Origin: Planctomycetota bacterium
Lineage (GTDB): Bacteria > Planctomycetota > UBA1135 > GCA-002686595
Assembly: GCA_029212955.1 (NCBI GenBank)
Contig: JARGOW010000111.1
Coordinates: 1-9,085, forward strand
Direction of reading: 5' to 3'
DNA: 9,085 bases
Under the pieces are notes generated by a model, which was given only the letters and a program-made list of their open reading frames with translations, was not told where the DNA came from and made no database searches. Below, piece by piece: positions 1-6,319 of the stretch (positions are counted from its first letter, which is position 1; the number at the start of each line of letters is the position of its first letter). Made by a program: the position numbers and the translations under genes.

Positions 1-1
1 C

Positions 2-526
2 CATGCGGCCTACATGGCGAGTCGGCCCTGGCAGGACGAATACCGCAAGCTGCTACGGCGCATGTACGGCGGCCAGCCCGTTTCCGAGCTGAAAAGCCTG
101 GCCTTCGAGCATGCCCGGGACCACGCCCTTCCCATGCTTTTCACAGGTGCCCGTAGCCTCATCGCCGAGGAAGCGGCCAAGGGTCGCGAGCTCGTGCTGC
201 TCACCACCACCAACCAGGTGGTCGTGGAGCCCATCGCAAAGGACCTGGGATTGCACCACGTGCTTTCCACCCGGCTGGAAATCCAAGGCCATTCCTTCAC
301 CGGCGAACTCGAAGGCGGCACATTCTGCACCGGCCCCCACAAGGCCACGGCCCTGCTCGCCCACTGCCAAGCGCGCGGTGTGGACCCTCAAACCTGCGCC
401 ATGTTCGGCGACGGTCGCAGCGACCTGGAAGCCCTCGATGCGGTGGGCGAACCGGTCGCCGTACACCCGATCCCCGAACTCGCCAAGCGCGCCGGGGAGC
501 GCGGCTGGCGAAGCATCACACTCTGA
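2..526 (+). CDS. HAD-IB family phosphatase (PSPase-like), 5' end missing
   Basis: This is the C-terminal part of a haloacid-dehalogenase-superfamily hydrolase, probably a phosphoserine-phosphatase-like (HAD-IB) enzyme that removes phosphate from a small cytoplasmic substrate. The reading frame is open to the left edge. Codons precede the first ATG at 14, and the catalytic motif I (DxDxT) is absent, so the real start lies outside the window. Counting from the ATG at 14, visible motifs are motif II in VLLTTTNQ (res 61-68), the motif III lysine in GPHK (K110), and motif IV, FGDGRSDLEAL (res 131-141), with the Mg-binding acidic residues. The phrase LGLHHVLSTRLE (78-89) and the end AVHPIPELAKRAGERGW are typical of the HAD-IB group. 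The stop is TGA at 524-526. The gene converges on the minus-strand gene ending at 575. The exact substrate cannot be read from this fragment. Confidence 0.85.
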   Translation, partial: HAAYMASRPWQDEYRKLLRRMYGGQPVSELKSLAFEHARDHALPMLFTGARSLIAEEAAKGRELVLLTTTNQVVVEPIAKDLGLHHVLSTRLEIQGHSFTGELEGGTFCTGPHKATALLAHCQARGVDPQTCAMFGDGRSDLEALDAVGEPVAVHPIPELAKRAGERGWRSITL

Positions 527-548
527 TCCAAGGTTCCCGCGGCGATGA

Positions 549-563
549 CCCCATTGCATGGGG
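549..563. terminator. Short hairpin between convergent genes (weak terminator candidate)
   Basis: A perfect 6-bp inverted repeat, CCCCAT-TGC-ATGGGG, lies in the 48-nt gap between the converging stop codons at 526 and 575. Its position fits a shared terminator. However, the stem is short and no run of T follows on either strand, so this is a guess from position. Confidence 0.25.
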
Positions 564-574
564 CCCGTACCGAT

Positions 575-2377
575 TCATTTGCCAGGCTTTGGCTTCAAGC
601 GAATGGACAGGTCGTTTTTCTGGCCAGCCACAAGCGTGATCGTTTTTCGAGCAAGCTGGTGGCCTGTGACGCTCACCTCCAGGGTGTAACTCCCCGCGGG
701 TAGCAATCCCCAGCGGCGATCGGGAGCCTGGCCACTCCGGTCCCATGCCCCATTGAAACGCCAACCGAATTGGCTCCGCCGGTTTCCGCTGGATTCCTCA
801 CTTTCCATGAACATGAATTCGCCAGGGAACTCGGGATCGGGCTCGCTTTCACGGTAGGTTTCCCTTTCCACCAGGACCGTCCCCGACGAATTCAGGATTC
901 TGCGGCGGATTGTCACCGACCGACCTTCGAATTCGTCAAAGCCGAAGTCCATGGAGAATTGAGCCCACAGATCCAATTCAAAGGGCACACCCAGGTGTCC
1001 CACCGGCGGAAGCTCGATCGGTTGGGCCCGGGTTCCCACGCAAGCACTCGCTCCGCCCTTCGAGGACGCTCGCATCACAAGCAGGTAGGATCCGGACTCC
1101 AGGTCCACGACAGGCGCATGGAACAAATCCCCGCCCTCTCCCCGCTCCAAGTGCAAGGCCTCCTGGGAAGGGCCCGCACCCTGGGAACCCAAATCCCCCC
1201 GATGCAATGTGAGGAAAATCCAATTCACCCCCGCTCGCTGAGCGCCGGGGAGCTCCACCGTCATCGATGGTCTTTGAAGTCTTTTGATCTCAATCACGCA
1301 ATCGCGGGTTTCGCCGATGCCCGGAGCTCGAAAGTCCTCGATGATTTTGGGGGAGTGTCCGCGACTCAGCACTTGAAGATGCATGCTGCCTTCCACGTCC
1401 ACCCCCACCTTCTTTGGCTCCCCCTCGCTCTTGAAACTCTGACGATTGGCGAAACCGGTCACGTGGACCTGGGCCCCCTCCACGGGGCCAGACTCGTCCA
1501 CGACCAGCAGGCTGATGTAAGCGCTGGAGACATCATAGACCTGGTATTCCCCAGCCCGGATCTTGTGGGAATGCCTCACAGTACTGGGAGGACAACTCTC
1601 GGGCAGACCCAAATCGAGCCGGTATTCCCCCGGCCCCATGCCCGCCATTCGAAAGATCCCGTCCTGTCCGGTTTGGGTCGATGCGTGTTTGTTCTCGAGG
1701 CGGCCGTCCTTCCACCAGCCCTCTGCGCCCACCCCGAATACCCCTGGGGTTCCATATCGAAAATCGATCGAGACGCTGGCGCCGACCACTGGCAAACCAT
1801 CCTGGACCACCTGGCCGACAACCTCCAAGCCATGCCCTAGGGTTAGGGTGTGTGGTTCGCGGAATGACTCCGGGCCCAGCACCACAAAATTGGTATAGGG
1901 CTGCCAGCCTTCGGCCCGTGCCACCAGAAGAACTTCCTCCGTCCCCACCCAATCTGGCAACGGCAACTCGAAGGCCCCTTGCTCGTTGGTCCACGCCAGT
2001 GCACGGTGCCCTCGACCCTTGGGCTTCGATTGGCCATCCAACTCCACCAAGGCCACAGTGCCATCGACGATCGGCCTGCCCGCGGCATCCTCCACGGTTC
2101 CCCAAATTCTGGGTTTGGCCGTTTCGTCCAACTCCGAAGTGGGGCCACTTTCCACTGACTCGCGACCCCGGGGGGCATCCTGCCGTTCGCTCGAAAACTC
2201 GGCGGATTGCAATGGCTGATCGGGCTCTACAACCGACGCGGATTCGGCAACCGCGGAGGATTGCAAGCCGGGCACAGCGGAATCCGGGCGCTGGAAGGAC
2301 GCCCAAGCGAACCAACCCAGCGCCACCAACGCGGGCAGCATCCAGATAAGTCTGCGCGAATCACCGGCTGAATTCAT
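575..2377 (-). CDS. Membrane-anchored protein with carboxypeptidase-regulatory-like beta-sandwich domains
   Basis: This 600-aa protein of unknown function is probably held in the cytoplasmic membrane and exposed on the outside. Residues 10-28 (LIWMLPALVALGWFAWASF) form one hydrophobic helix after a short basic N-terminus. A low-complexity acidic/serine linker follows to about residue 88. The rest looks like a chain of Ig-like beta-sandwich repeats of the carboxypeptidase-regulatory type. Signature phrases are WGTVEDAAGRPIVDGTVAL (92-110) followed by TNEQGAFELPLP, then VVGQVVQDGLPVVGASVSI (186-204) followed by GQDGIFRMAGMGPGEYRL (237-254), then LVVDESGPVEGAQVHVTG (291-308). The C-terminus (WGLLPAGSYTLEV ... 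KNDLSIRLKP) is another PEGA-like strand set. No catalytic residues are recognisable. The ATG at 2377 has GAGG only 2 nt before it, a poor ribosome binding site, but it places the membrane segment at the N-terminus. The gene starts 54 nt after the stop of the upstream secreted-protein gene and could be cotranscribed with it. A binding, scaffold or envelope role is inference only. Confidence 0.75.
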   Translation of the reverse strand: MNSAGDSRRLIWMLPALVALGWFAWASFQRPDSAVPGLQSSAVAESASVVEPDQPLQSAEFSSERQDAPRGRESVESGPTSELDETAKPRIWGTVEDAAGRPIVDGTVALVELDGQSKPKGRGHRALAWTNEQGAFELPLPDWVGTEEVLLVARAEGWQPYTNFVVLGPESFREPHTLTLGHGLEVVGQVVQDGLPVVGASVSIDFRYGTPGVFGVGAEGWWKDGRLENKHASTQTGQDGIFRMAGMGPGEYRLDLGLPESCPPSTVRHSHKIRAGEYQVYDVSSAYISLLVVDESGPVEGAQVHVTGFANRQSFKSEGEPKKVGVDVEGSMHLQVLSRGHSPKIIEDFRAPGIGETRDCVIEIKRLQRPSMTVELPGAQRAGVNWIFLTLHRGDLGSQGAGPSQEALHLERGEGGDLFHAPVVDLESGSYLLVMRASSKGGASACVGTRAQPIELPPVGHLGVPFELDLWAQFSMDFGFDEFEGRSVTIRRRILNSSGTVLVERETYRESEPDPEFPGEFMFMESEESSGNRRSQFGWRFNGAWDRSGQAPDRRWGLLPAGSYTLEVSVTGHQLARKTITLVAGQKNDLSIRLKPKPGK

Positions 2378-2431
2378 GACCTCGATTCTAGGCGATCCCG
2401 ATTGTCCTGGCGAACCAGGCCCGCTTCCCCA

Positions 2432-3469
2432 TCACTGGAAGGTGATGCCGATGGCTTCCGTCGTGTTGGAGGTGGATTGGCCACCGGATTGATCCCGGTG
2501 CCAGAGTTGGAAATTCCAGGTCTCACCGGCCTGCACGCCGCCGGGGACCGGGACCTGGGACGGCTCAAAGGCAAATTGGGTGGTGCCTCCTGCCGGGATC
2601 CAGGCGAAGGAATCGCGCCAGCGGTGGCCTTGTCCACCCAGACAGAGCGTACCCAGGCCCGAGCCCAAGGGTTGGGGCGCCGTGGTTTGATCCGCCAAAA
2701 TGTAATAGCTGGCCTCGCCGACCGGTAGAGAGCTCGCTTGCAAGACCAGGTAGCCTTCGTCGGCATCGGTGGCGCCAAAGGCCTCGAGCTGCCCAACCTG
2801 TCCACTGCTATTCGCATGGGCCTGGGGGCACGCCACGTCGCTAGAAGCGGGCGGCAGGGCGTATTGGGTGCGAATGGTCAAGTCGTGTACCGCGTGGCTC
2901 CCGGTGTCCGTCACCACCAGGTTGGTGCCGCTGAACTGCCAGCTGATCCCCATGGGCCCACCAAAAAGGGTACCGCCCCCATGCAGACCATCGGCGAAAC
3001 ACCCGGAGGCCGGATAGACGGGTCGCACGGAAAAGAAGGCTCCGGGGGAAGCGGACACGTCCATCGACCCCGTGAGGCGGATCGAGCCGCCGGCCGGAAT
3101 GGTCACCGGCCCACTCACCGGAATCGGACCCGCGTTCGGGTCGTTAATCTGCCAACAACTGGGCCAGCCGGGGCCCGAGCCGCCCCCCAAGAATGGTTGG
3201 TTGACCCCCCAACCCACCACATCGTTGCGGTGTATGGGTGTGGTGCCCGTGTTGCCCAGGGTCAAATCCCAGAACAGCGTTCCCCTGTGGGTCAGCTGAA
3301 AGAGGATGGTGGAATCGGGATAGTCCACGAACGGCTCCAATGCCGCGGGCCGCGAATGACTCCCAAAGGAGCCCACGGTTTCGAGGGTCCAGGGCAGGTC
3401 CTGTGCGAAGCCAGTGGCACACAGCGTACACGCCGCAGCAGCCTGACTCAGTTTTTGAATCGTTTTCAT
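2432..3469 (-). CDS. Secreted protein with planctomycete-type C-terminal domain, function unknown
   Basis: This 345-aa exported protein has no function I can assign. The chosen start (ATG at 3469) begins MKTIQKLSQAAAACTLCATG, a short basic N-terminus with a small-residue hydrophobic core, ending in GFA-QD, a plausible signal peptidase I site near residue 22. The frame stays open upstream to 3616, but that extension would put 49 residues before the signal peptide. The middle part (about 24-205) is rich in G, T, S and aromatic residues, with strand-like phrases such as TLFWDLTLGNTGTTPI and PVTIPAGGSIRLTGSMDVS; it looks all-beta. The C-terminal part (about 211-345) carries ACPQAHANSSG, YYILADQ, LGTLCLGG, AGETWNFQLWHRDQSGG and SNTTEAIGITFQ, a domain found at the C-termini of many planctomycete secreted proteins. 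Mature cysteines at 105, 157, 214 and 276 could form disulfides. The gene follows the rplQ hairpin by about 140 nt, so it probably has its own promoter. Confidence 0.75.
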   Translation of the reverse strand: MKTIQKLSQAAAACTLCATGFAQDLPWTLETVGSFGSHSRPAALEPFVDYPDSTILFQLTHRGTLFWDLTLGNTGTTPIHRNDVVGWGVNQPFLGGGSGPGWPSCWQINDPNAGPIPVSGPVTIPAGGSIRLTGSMDVSASPGAFFSVRPVYPASGCFADGLHGGGTLFGGPMGISWQFSGTNLVVTDTGSHAVHDLTIRTQYALPPASSDVACPQAHANSSGQVGQLEAFGATDADEGYLVLQASSLPVGEASYYILADQTTAPQPLGSGLGTLCLGGQGHRWRDSFAWIPAGGTTQFAFEPSQVPVPGGVQAGETWNFQLWHRDQSGGQSTSNTTEAIGITFQ

Positions 3470-3589
3470 TGGGGTCGATCGTTCGTAGGCATGGAAAATG
3501 AAACGCCCATGCGGAACAGCCCCATTGTATCGCGACCTACCAATTCCACCGATGACAACCCGGAGAGACCTGGCACACCAAACCCGTGA

Positions 3590-3697
3590 TACCGAGCCAG
3601 GTACATTTTCACACACTTCGGCCCGGACCGAAGGCTGAGCCTACGGTCCGGGCCGAAGTGTGTGCCGTCATTCTCGGATGGGTACCGAGCTCGGTAC
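3590..3697. repeat. Outer imperfect inverted arms enclosing the rplQ hairpin, including a 16-bp palindrome
   Basis: The sequence TACCGAGCCAGGTAC at 3590-3604 and GTACCGAGCTCGGTA at 3682-3696 are reverse complements at 13 of 15 positions and flank the 21-bp hairpin. The right-hand arm is itself part of a perfect 16-bp palindrome, GTACCGAGCTCGGTAC (3682-3697), whose last base is part of the rplQ stop codon (complement of 3697-3699). The whole block therefore reads as nested inverted repeats. It could be a small palindromic repeat element or an extended 3' structure; the sequence alone does not decide. Confidence 0.4.
3610..3664 (-). terminator. Strong 21-bp hairpin after rplQ, probable end of the ribosomal operon
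   Basis: The arms 3610-3630 and 3644-3664 are perfect reverse complements over 21 bp (core CTTCGGCCCGGACCG). After one A-A mismatch the stem continues as AGGC-TGA-GCCT (3632-3642). It begins 32 nt after the rplQ stop codon, where the long operon should end. Neither side carries a T-run in the direction of transcription; reading on the minus strand the hairpin is followed by A residues. It is therefore not a textbook intrinsic terminator. It could act as a U-less terminator, an RNase III or 3'-end stabilising structure, or be a copy of a dispersed palindromic repeat. Confidence 0.55.
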
Positions 3698-4086
3698 TAC
3701 TCGGCGGAGGTGTCGCTGTCCTTGGGCGTCTTGACGACGAACTCAAGGATCGCGCGCTCGCCACCGTCGCCCAGGCGGCGCTTGGCCAGCTTGACGATGC
3801 GGCAGTAACCGCCGGGACGGTCTGCGAAACGGGGACCGAGCACGTCAAAGAGCTTCTCGACAGCTTCCTTGTTACGCAACTTGGAGAATGCGCGACGACG
3901 GTTGTGCTGGGAGGCTTCCTTGGACAGGGTGATCAGCTTCTCGATGAAGGGCTTGACGGCCTTGGCCTTGGGCAAGGTCGTGATGATACGCTCGTGCTCG
4001 ATGACCGAAGCAGCCATATTGCGCGTCATGGCAATACGGTGACTGGTGGTCCGTCCAAGCTTGAAGCCGGCTACGCGGTGTCGCAT
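3697..4086 (-). CDS. rplQ: 50S ribosomal protein L17
   Basis: L17 of the large ribosomal subunit lies near the peptide exit region and is needed for 50S assembly. The 129-aa product matches the family's usual length of about 120-130. It opens with the hallmark MRHRVAGFKLGRTTSHRIAM, followed by RNMAASVIEHERIITTLPKAKAVKPFIEKLI (an ITT-x-KAK core) and closes with GYCRIVKLAKRRLGDGGERAILEFV. A short acidic tail (KDSDTSAE) follows. The start ATG at 4086 was chosen for the conserved MRHR; the frame runs on to a GTG at 4125, but the added 13 residues (EPEPESPELP type) do not belong to the family. The gene stands last in the cluster, 77 nt after rpoA, as in most bacteria. No clear Shine-Dalgarno sequence is visible (CTAGAGAC before ATG). 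Confidence 0.97.
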   Translation of the reverse strand: MRHRVAGFKLGRTTSHRIAMTRNMAASVIEHERIITTLPKAKAVKPFIEKLITLSKEASQHNRRRAFSKLRNKEAVEKLFDVLGPRFADRPGGYCRIVKLAKRRLGDGGERAILEFVVKTPKDSDTSAE

Positions 4087-4163
4087 GTCTCTAGGTAGTT
4101 CTGGGGATTCTGGTTCTGGTTCCACCCCCCATGCGGGGAGCGGAATTTGTTGGAAGTTTGGTA

Positions 4164-5159
4164 TTAGCCTTCGACGGACATGCCGAAGGAAAGACCACGG
4201 TCGGCCAGCTTGGCCTTGATCTCGGAGAGGCTGGTCTTACCCAGGTTCTTGAGGTGCATGACCTCACTCTCGGACAGGGACACCACGTCGAGCAGGGTCC
4301 GCAGATTGGCACCATCCAGGCAGTTGCGAGCGCGAACGGACAGTTCCAGCTCGGAGACCGGCAAGCTCAGGAGAGCCTGCAGCTCGGACTGCTTTTGGTT
4401 GGAGCTGTTGTACTCGGACAACTGCGGGTTCTCGGCCAGCGGGTCGCGCTCGAAGTTCGAGTCGTACAACACGAAGGGGTTCAAGTGCTTGCGGTAGATC
4501 TTGGCCGACTCGGTGAGGGCCAATTCCGGCGACAGGGTTCCGTCGGTCCAGATCTCGAGCACGAGGCGATCGTAGTTGGTGAACTTACCCACGCGGGTGG
4601 CTTCGATGGCGAAGCGCACGCGGTGCACGGGCGAGAAGACCGAATCGACCGGGATCGTACCCAGCTCTTGGATGTCGGAGTGGTTCTCGTCGGAAGAGAC
4701 GTAGCCACGGCCGGTCTGAACCTCAAGATCGATCTCGAGATCGCGATCCATGGTAAGCGTGCAGAGATGCAGTCCCGGGTTCGCCACGCGGGCGTTTCCA
4801 GGGCATTCCACATCCGCGCCGGTCACGTCACCCTCATCGGTGCGACGGATCTTGCACACGATCGGCTCATCGCCGTCGTACTGCACGCGGAGTTGCTTCA
4901 GGTTCAGAATCAGGTCTGCGATATCCTCGTAGACCCCTTCCAAGCTGTCGAACTCGTGGTTCGCACCGGAGATGCGGACCGAAGTCACGGCAGATCCGGA
5001 AATGGAGGACAGGAGAACGCGCCGCAGTCCGGTACCGATCGTGTGTCCGAAACCCCGTTCAAAGGGTTCGATCACGAATCGGCCGTAGGACTCGGTCAGC
5101 GTGCCGGTATCGGGTTGAACCTTACTCGGCAGTTCGAAGTTGCGCCAACGAATACGCAT
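4164..5159 (-). CDS. rpoA: DNA-directed RNA polymerase alpha subunit
   Basis: The alpha subunit dimerises to nucleate assembly of RNA polymerase and contacts promoter UP elements and activators. The 331-aa product has the full two-domain layout. The N-terminal domain (about 1-230) includes the dimerisation segment PFERGFGHTIGTGLRRVLLS (32-51), HEFDSLEGVYEDIADLILNL (68-87) and GRGYVSSDEN (150-159). A linker follows, then the C-terminal domain (about 262-331) with LELSVRARNCL (271-281; the R and NC of the DNA-contacting helix are kept), HLKNLGKTSLSEIKAKL and GLSFGM. The ATG at 5159 was preferred because it gives the standard MRIRW start; an in-frame upstream start at 5231 would add a serine-rich 24-residue leader encoded inside rpsD. 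The rpsD stop lies 13 nt upstream, suggesting translational coupling, and no obvious ribosome binding site is seen. Confidence 0.98.
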   Translation of the reverse strand: MRIRWRNFELPSKVQPDTGTLTESYGRFVIEPFERGFGHTIGTGLRRVLLSSISGSAVTSVRISGANHEFDSLEGVYEDIADLILNLKQLRVQYDGDEPIVCKIRRTDEGDVTGADVECPGNARVANPGLHLCTLTMDRDLEIDLEVQTGRGYVSSDENHSDIQELGTIPVDSVFSPVHRVRFAIEATRVGKFTNYDRLVLEIWTDGTLSPELALTESAKIYRKHLNPFVLYDSNFERDPLAENPQLSEYNSSNQKQSELQALLSLPVSELELSVRARNCLDGANLRTLLDVVSLSESEVMHLKNLGKTSLSEIKAKLADRGLSFGMSVEG

Positions 5160-5172
5160 AGGCTTAGGCCCC

Positions 5173-5802
5173 CTACTTGGAGCAGAGCTCGATGATGAGC
5201 TGTTCTTGGATGGGGAATTGGAAGTCTTCACGCTTCGGAAGACCCGAAACAGTCACGGTCATGGCATCGGCGCTTGCGTCGAGCCAGCTGGGAACCGCAC
5301 CACCTTTGTTCAGCTCGAGGCTGTCGGCGACCATCTTCTTGGTGTTCTCTTTGGCGCGCGGGCTGATCACGTCGCCGGGCTTGACCTGGCAGGAAGGGAT
5401 CGAGCAGCGCTTGCCGTTGAGAAGGAAGTGGCCGTGGTTCACCAACTGCCGGGCTTGCGCCAGGGTGGTGGCCATTCCGCCAGCGAGAACCACGTTGTCA
5501 AGGCGACGGCTCAGCAGCGCAAGCAGGTTCTCACCCGTGTTGCCCTTGAGACGGTCGGCTTCCTTGAAGTAACGCATGAACTGCTTGTCCATGACACCGA
5601 AGACGCGCTTCAGCTTTTGCTTCTCACGCAGCCGCACACCGTATTCGGTGATCTTGCGACGGCTTTGAGCGTGCACTCCGGGCGGGTAGTCGCGCTTCTG
5701 GAGCGCGGCGACCTTGCCGCTTGAACTGTTTTGTCCGAGGAAGAAAAGGTTCATTCCCTCCCGACGACATTGTTTGACCTTGGGGCCGGTGTAACGTGCC
5801 AT
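5173..5802 (-). CDS. rpsD: 30S ribosomal protein S4
   Basis: S4 is a primary 16S rRNA-binding protein that starts 30S assembly; in Escherichia coli it also represses its own operon by binding the leader RNA. The 209-aa product begins MARYTGPKVKQCRREGMNLF. It has YPPGVHAQSRRKITEYGVRLREKQKLK (39-65), FMRYF and the S4 RNA-binding domain from about 98 to 160 (RRLDNVVLAGG ... LAQARQLVNHGHFLLNGK ... VKPGDVI). Only one cysteine is present in the first 50 residues, so this is the form without the N-terminal Cys-type zinc site. The usual YRLGFA motif of the S4 domain reads LAGGMA here. The gene lies between rpsK and rpoA, 74 nt after rpsK. The spacer lacks a Shine-Dalgarno sequence and contains an 8-bp hairpin. 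Confidence 0.97.
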   Translation of the reverse strand: MARYTGPKVKQCRREGMNLFFLGQNSSSGKVAALQKRDYPPGVHAQSRRKITEYGVRLREKQKLKRVFGVMDKQFMRYFKEADRLKGNTGENLLALLSRRLDNVVLAGGMATTLAQARQLVNHGHFLLNGKRCSIPSCQVKPGDVISPRAKENTKKMVADSLELNKGGAVPSWLDASADAMTVTVSGLPKREDFQFPIQEQLIIELCSK

Positions 5803-5844
5803 GGCTTAAGACTTAGACCGCGATGGTATTGGTGGTGGTTTCGG

Positions 5845-5868
5845 TTCGCCGGGCTGGGGTCCGGCGAA
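5845..5868 (-). promoter_or_regulatory. Hairpin in the rpsK-rpsD spacer
   Basis: TTCGCCGG (5845-5852) and CCGGCGAA (5861-5868) form a perfect 8-bp GC-rich stem with an 8-nt loop. The spacer is otherwise A/C-rich and little structured. The stem ends about 42 nt before the rpsD start. It could be a transcript-processing site, an attenuator or an S4-responsive element. Only the stem itself is seen; the function is a guess. Confidence 0.35.
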
Positions 5869-5876
5869 AGGTTGGA

Positions 5877-6257
5877 TTAGACGCGGCGGCGCTTACGAGC
5901 GCGGCAGCCGTTATGGGGCAAGGGCGTCACATCTTCGATGAGCGTTACGCGCAGGCCTGCATTGGAAAGGGCACGGATGGCGGATTCACGGCCGGAGCCG
6001 GCTCCCTTCACTCGCACTTCGATCTCCTTCATGCCGTGACGGATCGCTGCCTGGGCAGCGGTCTGGGCAGCCCGTTGGGCAGCGAAGGGCGTGCTCTTAC
6101 GAGTGCCTTTGAAACCCATGCTGCCTGCGGTGCCCCAGGAGATGGTGTCTCCCTGGCGCGAAGTGAGGGTCACGTGGGTGTTGTTGAAAGTTGCCTTGAT
6201 GTGGGCAACTCCCTTGGGAACGTTCTTACGCGCTTTGCGCTTGCCTGCCTTAGCCAT
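5877..6257 (-). CDS. rpsK: 30S ribosomal protein S11
   Basis: S11 sits on the platform of the small subunit and contacts mRNA near the E site. The 126-aa product shows VAHIKATFNNTHVTLT (17-32), AGSMGFKGTRKSTPFAAQ (44-61), VKGAGSGRESAIRAL (83-97), DVTPLPHNGC (109-118) and the basic end KRRRV. Length and order match the family. Two usually invariant places differ: GPGSGRE reads GAGSGRE, and the final CRPPK reads CRARK. The Asn-Gly pair (116-117), a known isoaspartate site in the Escherichia coli protein, is kept. The ATG at 6257 follows a 62-nt A/C-rich spacer with no visible Shine-Dalgarno sequence. The stop TAA is at 5877-5879. Confidence 0.97.
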   Translation of the reverse strand: MAKAGKRKARKNVPKGVAHIKATFNNTHVTLTSRQGDTISWGTAGSMGFKGTRKSTPFAAQRAAQTAAQAAIRHGMKEIEVRVKGAGSGRESAIRALSNAGLRVTLIEDVTPLPHNGCRARKRRRV

Positions 6258-6277
6258 AATGCTCGGAGTCTGGTAGT

Positions 6278-6302
6278 TGGTTGGATCGTTGTGGTTGGAT
6301 CG
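6278..6302 (-). repeat. Two 11-bp direct repeats in the rpsK leader
   Basis: TGGTTGGATCG occurs at 6278-6288 and again at 6292-6302, a 14-bp period; in the transcript this reads CGATCCAACCA twice. The core ATCCAACC appears a third time just after the rpsK stop (5870-5877). The repeats lie in the A/C-rich, SD-less stretch before rpsK, so they may help ribosome or protein binding. Chance duplication is also possible. Confidence 0.4.
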
Positions 6303-6319
6303 GTGGAAGAGGCGTCAGC

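Noticed and set aside
770..1840. Long open frame on the plus strand opposite the membrane-anchored protein (356 codons)
   Set aside because: The minus-strand frame has a membrane segment and repeated domain signatures; the plus-strand product is His/Pro-rich without any domain, as expected of a shadow.
3442..3469. Lipoprotein signal (AAAC near residue 14) in the secreted protein
   Set aside because: No Leu at -3 and the hydrophobic stretch before the Cys is too short; the later GFA-QD site fits signal peptidase I better.
3524..3529. TACAAT on the minus strand as a -10 box for the secreted-protein gene
   Set aside because: The hexamer at the proper distance (TCGGTG) is a poor -35 match, and TTGTCA lies 23 nt away, too far; not strong enough to annotate.
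3681..3693. GGTACCGAGCTCG, identical to part of a common cloning-vector polylinker
   Set aside because: It runs directly into the rplQ stop codon, is part of a longer local palindrome and is flanked by native sequence, so vector contamination is unlikely.
4087..4125. GTG at 4125 as an earlier rplQ start
   Set aside because: L17 almost always begins MRHR; the added 13 residues are Glu/Pro-rich, not family-like, and come from the A/C-rich spacer.
4125..4137. CCCC/GGGG hairpin in the rpoA-rplQ spacer
   Set aside because: Only four pairs around a short loop, expected by chance in this composition.
4131..5195. Long open frame on the plus strand opposite rpoA (354 codons)
   Set aside because: It lies antisense to an unmistakable rpoA, has no recognisable domain and reflects the codon bias of the real gene.
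5160..5231. Upstream in-frame start adding a Ser-rich 24-residue leader to rpoA
   Set aside because: It would overlap rpsD by about 60 nt and the family starts at MRIRW-like sequence; the leader is rpsD read in another frame.
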